A model generated the notes under the pieces. That model worked only from the letters and a program-made list of their open reading frames with translations, ran no database searches and was not told where the DNA came from. A DNA stretch of 64,000 bases from Plectrocnemia conspersa (lineage: Eukaryota > Arthropoda > Insecta > Trichoptera > Polycentropodidae): NCBI GenBank assembly GCA_009617715.1, contig VTFK01000123.1, positions 682,001-746,000 on the forward strand, in the 5' to 3' direction. Numbering within the stretch: position 1 is the first letter of the stretch; each line of letters begins with the position of its first letter. Of the stretch, positions 59,400 to 64,000 are shown in pieces. The position numbers and the translations under genes were made by a program.

Positions 59400-59590
59400 A
59401 AAGACAGCGAATCCGCATTTGTGCGAATATTCTGCAATGCTTTCAGGTCATAAGCATATAGTAAATATGTTGTGTGAATAAACAGCAGAGGATCAATATT
59501 TAATCCACGCAGAACTCCAGAATGAGCGAAATACTTGTTATAGTGGTGATACCAACAAAGAAGCGCATCAATCTTTGCTTGAACTAAAGA
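59400..59590 (-). pseudogene. LINE reverse-transcriptase relic (catalytic region)
   Basis: The minus strand reads SGVLRGLNIDPLLFI, then LLYAYDLKALQNI and SLSLQKT in one frame. This matches the SGVPQGS.LGPLLF.....FADDLK......D..LQ.DL core of Jockey/CR1-type polymerases. The YADD catalytic box has become YAYD and other conserved residues are changed, so it is inactive. It lies within about 480 bp present in copy A of the duplication and absent from copy B, near 62930. Confidence 0.75.
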
Positions 59591-60406
59591 AGTTTCAGGT
59601 ATATTTTTACGCCAAAAACCTCAAAAATATCAGGGTTTGGTCAAACTGAGAGGTCAATTAATAATTCTGATCATTTGGTCTAGGTTACTATATATATAAA
59701 AATATTTAGGAAAGGTTCACACAAAATATGTGTATTAAAATAATAATTATCCTAATCATTTTTGGCAAAGCTGCAAAGAAATTTTATTTGGGTGCGAATT
59801 AACAGGGAATTATTTTAAGAGATACGTGCATTTAAATAAATAGTTTGTTCCATACAATGAATTGTTTGTGCATTTATGTAAGGCAAATTCGGAAAAGGAT
59901 TCTTTGAGTTATTCGTAAGTTCACTGTTCTGACTAACATTATATGTCCAACATTAATGCACATAATAATTATTTTATATATTGCTTATTTTAAATGTACT
60001 CATTTTATTTTTATATAAATATATTTGTTTTTTTTTTATTTTTTAAGGAAGAGTACGAAACTATTTCTGAATGTCAAAAATTGAGAAATTTTTTATACTA
60101 TTTTATTTCGTAGATATTGCAAAAATTTATAATTAATTAATACAAACATTTTCATTAACTATTTAAAAATACTATCAAATTTAATTATCTCTATAAGATA
60201 AAATTTAACATGTTTTGTTTGAAATGATTTAAAATTATATACACACTTTGTTATGAAAATTAAATTTTATTACAAATTTTGAATAATGTTGCTGAGGTTC
60301 AAAATAAATCTTATCTGTCGGTAATATATGACAAGGCGACATACTGCGAAATATTTTTAATAATAAGTTTATGTATTAAAATGTGATATACCCGAGATAG
60401 GAACTC

Positions 60407-60456
60407 TAGCACAAATGCGTAGGGGAATAAATATGAAAGAGTCTAGGTTCGATTCC
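60407..60456 (+). repeat. tRNA-like SINE head in copy A
   Basis: TAGCACAAATGCG (A-box-like, from 60407) is followed about 39 bases later by a perfect B-box GGTTCGATTCC (60446-60456). The region between does not form an obvious anticodon arm. The same head is in copy B at 63563-63612. It is likely the polymerase III promoter of a tRNA-derived SINE rather than a tRNA. Confidence 0.55.
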
Positions 60457-60796
60457 AGGTTTGAAATTAATCACTAGAGAATATTTACTTACTTTTGAGT
60501 AATATACAAAAAAATACTTGATTTGCAATTACATTTTATCTTGATAAAAAAACATAAATTAAATTTCAAAACGTGTCAATAAGCTATACATATATCTGTG
60601 AATGACTGACAATACAAGAATATAACACAAACGAGATGACAACCAGTGGCGTCTAAAGTTAAAACAAATCACTCGCTTCTGATTGATTTTATTTGCGACA
60701 CATATACATTAATTAATTTATTTATTTTCATAAAAAGTAACGTAATTAGTCAATTATACAATAAAAAATAAATTTAAAGATTTTTATTGAGCGTAG

Positions 60797-60835
60797 GATA
60801 AATCCGAATTCCGCACTTGGTGATTCGGATTTATC
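60797..60835. repeat. Perfect 13-bp hairpin near the end of copy A
   Basis: GATAAATCCGAAT pairs with ATTCGGATTTATC across the 13-nt loop TCCGCACTTGGTG. It is identical in copy B at 63934-63972, although sequence on its right side has diverged. A hairpin close to a 3' end recalls Helitrons, but the CTRR-T end does not follow clearly. Confidence 0.75.
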
Positions 60836-60869
60836 TGCACTTCTATAATATAAAGGGTTAAAGGTATCG

Positions 60870-61514
60870 CACAGTTTAAAAAAAATCAATTCTAAATGAC
60901 CTATTTATTACAGATTATAATTAATTAATGATCGTACTGGAAAATCCCAGTTGGAAAAAAGGAAATCACATTTTATTACCCCAGAAAACGATGACTCACG
61001 AACGAACGGTTAGAATACTATTTTTTACCATTTAAATAGTGTTGAATTCTAATCAGAGACATCATCTAAATATTATGATGATTTATTAGAAAATCCCAGA
61101 ACTCAAGAACCGGAATAAAAAAAAAAAACAAACATGACTTATACACAAATCTGGGGTCATCAATCGTGCTATTGCGGAACCAAGGCAACTAATTAAATAT
61201 CTTAGAAAGCTCATATTCCTATTCATTTAAGTCACCGCCTTCTGTATACGAGTATTAATTATTTTTCATCATATAGTTTTATTTTTTTAATGTTGTAACT
61301 GTACACTTTCATATGTATTTGAATGGAAAAAATAGTATCACTGAGTCATTTTTACCTAAAAATGGAGTTAGTCAATTATGCTTTGAACTAATAATGTAGT
61401 ACAGAACCAGAACTAACAAAAAAACAAATCTGACGTCATCAAACAATAATGTGTCATTGTCATTTATATAAAAAATGTAAAACAAGGGTCAGAATTTTAG
61501 ACTACAAATACACC
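60870..61514. other. AT-rich spacer between the two duplicated segments
   Basis: No open frame, repeat or exon recognised between the right end of copy A and the GC-rich start of copy B. Confidence 0.45.
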
Positions 61515-63562
61515 CGCCTAGTTGAGCCGAGTTTCACTAAACTGCGAGGGTCGAGGTCGACAGACACTCGAGAGAGGAGGACGCTTTGCTTACACAGTTC
61601 GACCGCAAGTCTCGCGTTAATATTCTTGCGGAGACAATGCGGAATTCGAGACCGCAAAACCCTCCGCCGCCGCCCCCCATCTTCCCCGCGGAATTCCGCA
61701 AATATCATATCGGAAAGAAAACATCGCAGCACCACAACACACAGGTGGGCGGCCGATTCAACCGTCTGCTGGTTCGCCCCCCGAAAAGTCGAGGGGTTCC
61801 CGACTTCCGCCGCGCTCGCGGGAGGGTGGCGATTGGGGAAAAGAAAGTGGCGGAGGAGTGAGAAAAAAAAAGCGACTGAAAAATAAACTTTGTTTACGAG
61901 GGGTTGTGTAAAAGTGGAAATATGTTGCGCTTCGCGAACTGCGCCAACGCTATTGCAACGAAGGAGGGTGACTGTAATTCCGGTGGGTCTTTATCGAAAT
62001 TTCACTGATGACTTGTTTGGGTTATCTAAAATGAGATATGTTAGAAATGGGTGTTCTAGTACACATCACACGTGAGAATCGAATACTTTATTAGCCCTTT
62101 TTAATTGGAAAAAGGTGTTCCAAAGTGTATACTATCACAAAAACTATAGTCACTAGATAACTGGGAAGGAGGTGTCATCAAGTTGGATTATACCTAACCT
62201 ATTATCATGACTTCATGATGGCTTTATAAAAAATATTTAAAAAATGAATGATGCACGCCTAAAATAGATACACACCATCCCACATAAATTGTTCCAGCTA
62301 GCTCCCCGTAGCTATGGCCGAAAGCATCGATGTGTTTGACAAGCTTGTTAAAAAGTTGGATGGCTCGTTTAAAAGCAGCGTTCTTAAGCACTGACGTTTT
62401 GTCACAAAAGGACGCTACGAATCAGATTAGTAATTATTATTCATCTATTGTAGAAATTGGTTTTAGCTATATTTTTAAGCAGCACAAGAACGAATGACGC
62501 AAATATGTGTTTCCCGGCGTTTATGTAATGTATAATACACAAAAAATACATTTTTAATTGTTGATTTAAAATTTATCGAAATATTTTTTATTAAAAATAC
62601 TGTGGATTAAAATCAAGAAAAAATATATAGGGCACTCTACATTTAAAAACTGCCGAGCATCGACAGATTGTCGACACCACCCCACAGTAACTTCAAAATG
62701 TGCTTCATTTAATACATACTACAGTCATAAATTAAATAAATTAATATAGATAAAAACAGAGAAAAAAAAATACGAATATATTCGAATATTTCATCCATTT
62801 TTTATTCAATATTCAAATTAGAATTAACGTATCGTATAAAAAGCGAATGTTCAACAATTTGTTAAAGCTACACGCGCTCCGCATAATGAAGATGAGCATC
62901 TTCTATGCCTTATCGCAAACTTTAGCTGCAAAGAAATTTTATTTGGGTGCGAATTAACAGGGAATTATTTTAAGAGATACGTGCATTTAAATAAATAGTT
63001 TGTTCCATACAATGAATTGTTTATGCATTTATGTAAGGCAAATTCGGAAAAGGATTCTTTAAGTTATTCATAAGTTCACTGTTCTGACTAACATTATATG
63101 TCCAACATTAATGCACATACAAATTATTTTATACATTGCTTATTTTAAATGTACTCATTTTATTTTTATATAAATATATTTGTTTTTTTTATTTTTTAAG
63201 GAAGAGTACGAAACTAGGGTTTCTGAATGTCAAAAATTGAGAAATTTTTAATACTATTTTATTTCGTAGATATTGCAAAAATTTATAATTAATTAATACA
63301 AACATTTTCATTAACTATTTAAAAATACTATCAAATTTAATTATCTCTATAAGATATAATTTAACATGTTTTGTTTGAAATGATTTAAAATTATATACAC
63401 ACTTTGTTATGAAAATTAAATTTTATTACAAATTTTGAATAATGTTGCTGAGGTTCAAAATAAATCTTATCTGTCGGTAATATATGACAAGGCGACATAC
63501 TGCGAAATATTTTTAATAATAAGTTTATGAATTAAAATGTGATATACCCGAGATAGAAACTC

Positions 63563-63612
63563 TAGCACAGATGCGTAAGGGAATAAATATGAAAGAGTTT
63601 AGGTTCGATTCC
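63563..63612 (+). repeat. tRNA-like SINE head in copy B
   Basis: TAGCACAGATGCG from 63563 with B-box GGTTCGATTCC at 63602-63612; same element as 60407-60456 with two or three base changes. Confidence 0.55.
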
Positions 63613-63933
63613 AGGTTTGAAATTAATCACATTGAGTAAAATACAAAAAAATAGTTGATTTGCAATTACATTTTATCTTGAAAAAAAAACATAAATTAAA
63701 TTTTAGCACGTGTCAATAAGCTATACATATATCTGTGAATGACTGACAATACAAGAATAAAACACAAACGAGATGACAACCAGTGGCGTCTAAAGTTAAA
63801 ACAAATCACTCGCTTCTGATTGATTTTATTTGCGACACATATACATTAATTAATTTATTTATTTTCATAAAAAGTAACGTAATTAGTCAATTATACAATA
63901 AAAAATAAATTTAAAGATTTTTATTGAGCGTAG

Positions 63934-63972
63934 GATAAATCCGAATTCCGCACTTGGTGATTCGGATTTATC
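63934..63972. repeat. Perfect 13-bp hairpin near the end of copy B
   Basis: Same stem and loop as at 60797-60835 without change, although the flanking AGCACATAAAGGG differs from copy A. Unchanged stem beside a diverged flank is noteworthy, but with two copies it may be chance. Confidence 0.75.
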
Positions 63973-64000
63973 TGCACTTAGCACATAAAGGGTTAAAGGT

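Larger units (their letters stand above)
55238..60865. repeat. Segmental duplication, copy A (with insertions)
   Basis: Shares its full order with copy B at 61515-64000: a GC-rich block (55238-55680), a moderately AT-rich part to 56097, then 58798-59290 and 59775-60865. Relative to B it contains a 2.7-kb piggyBac element (56098-58793) and about 480 bp with a LINE relic (about 59293-59774). Small indels separate the copies, for example in the CCGCCG-rich run near 55385. Both copies contain a frame ending QRRRVTVIPVGLYRNFTDDL and onward. The shared frame is expected from DNA identity and I recognise no domain in it, so I do not call it a gene. Confidence 0.9.
61515..64000. repeat. Segmental duplication, copy B (runs to the window edge)
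   Basis: Begins CGCCTAGTTGAGCCGAGTTT like copy A and follows it to the last base of the window. It lacks the piggyBac element (uninterrupted near 62368-62380) and the LINE-containing part (joined at about 62930, CTTTAGCTGCAAAG). It is the better representative of the unit, about 2.5 kb. The GC-rich first 450 bp look like a promoter or 5' end, but no protein was recognised. Confidence 0.9.

Noticed and set aside
60797..60860. Helitron 3' end
   Set aside because: The hairpin is suggestive, but the CTRR terminus and 5' TC start were not found, and no Rep/helicase coding is visible in either copy.

Overview
This is animal, almost certainly insect, nuclear DNA. It is AT-rich, has no dense or operon-like coding, and carries many decayed DNA transposons: Tc1/mariner, hAT, piggyBac, a possible PIF/Harbinger family and pogo-like MITEs. 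LINE relics, tRNA-like SINE heads and a satellite-like array are also present. No intact multi-exon gene can be read. Almost every long open frame is a chance frame or a transposon remnant.

The host content I can support lies on the minus strand. An 81-bp exon at 14741-14821 has near-ideal splice sites. It encodes the acidic segment ending MDDDNIQDKERFA, which directly precedes the bHLH domain of ARNT (fly tango, tgo). A GC-rich exon at 52824-53006 starts with a strong-context ATG, encodes a Gly/Pro-rich N-terminus and stops at a GT donor. It is best read as the first coding exon of the same gene. If so, nearly the whole window is ARNT/tango intron: 38 kb between the two exons, then at least 14.7 kb toward position 1. 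The bHLH and PAS exons lie outside, to the left. The exon phases do not match directly, so at least one small exon or another first exon remains to be found.

Layout. 1-14.7 kb: downstream intron with a 264-bp hAT MITE, an inverted pair of LINE 3' relics, a TA-flanked MITE, a broken Tc1 transposase, one copy of a 1.07-kb TIR element and a Tc1-like relic beside three hairpins. 14.8-52.8 kb: the long intron, holding the second 1.07-kb element in inverse orientation, a 1.36-kb defective hAT element, three more copies of the TA-flanked MITE, a 21-bp-period minisatellite, a defective piggyBac element inserted in a LINE relic, a pogo-like MITE, a five-unit ~300-bp tandem array and a foldback element with ~470-bp arms. 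52.6-53.3 kb: a GC-rich promoter and first exon. 53.3-64 kb: upstream flank with a mariner/IS630-type relic, then two direct copies of a multi-kilobase segment (55.2-60.9 and 61.5-64.0). Copy A carries a 2.7-kb piggyBac element and copy B keeps the uninterrupted TTAA site.

I found no convincing new multi-gene system. The most interesting items are the ARNT/tango 5' architecture, two empty/occupied insertion-site comparisons, the piggyBac element with long inner inverted arms that carry hAT-like motifs, the 1.07-kb TIR family and the large foldback element.
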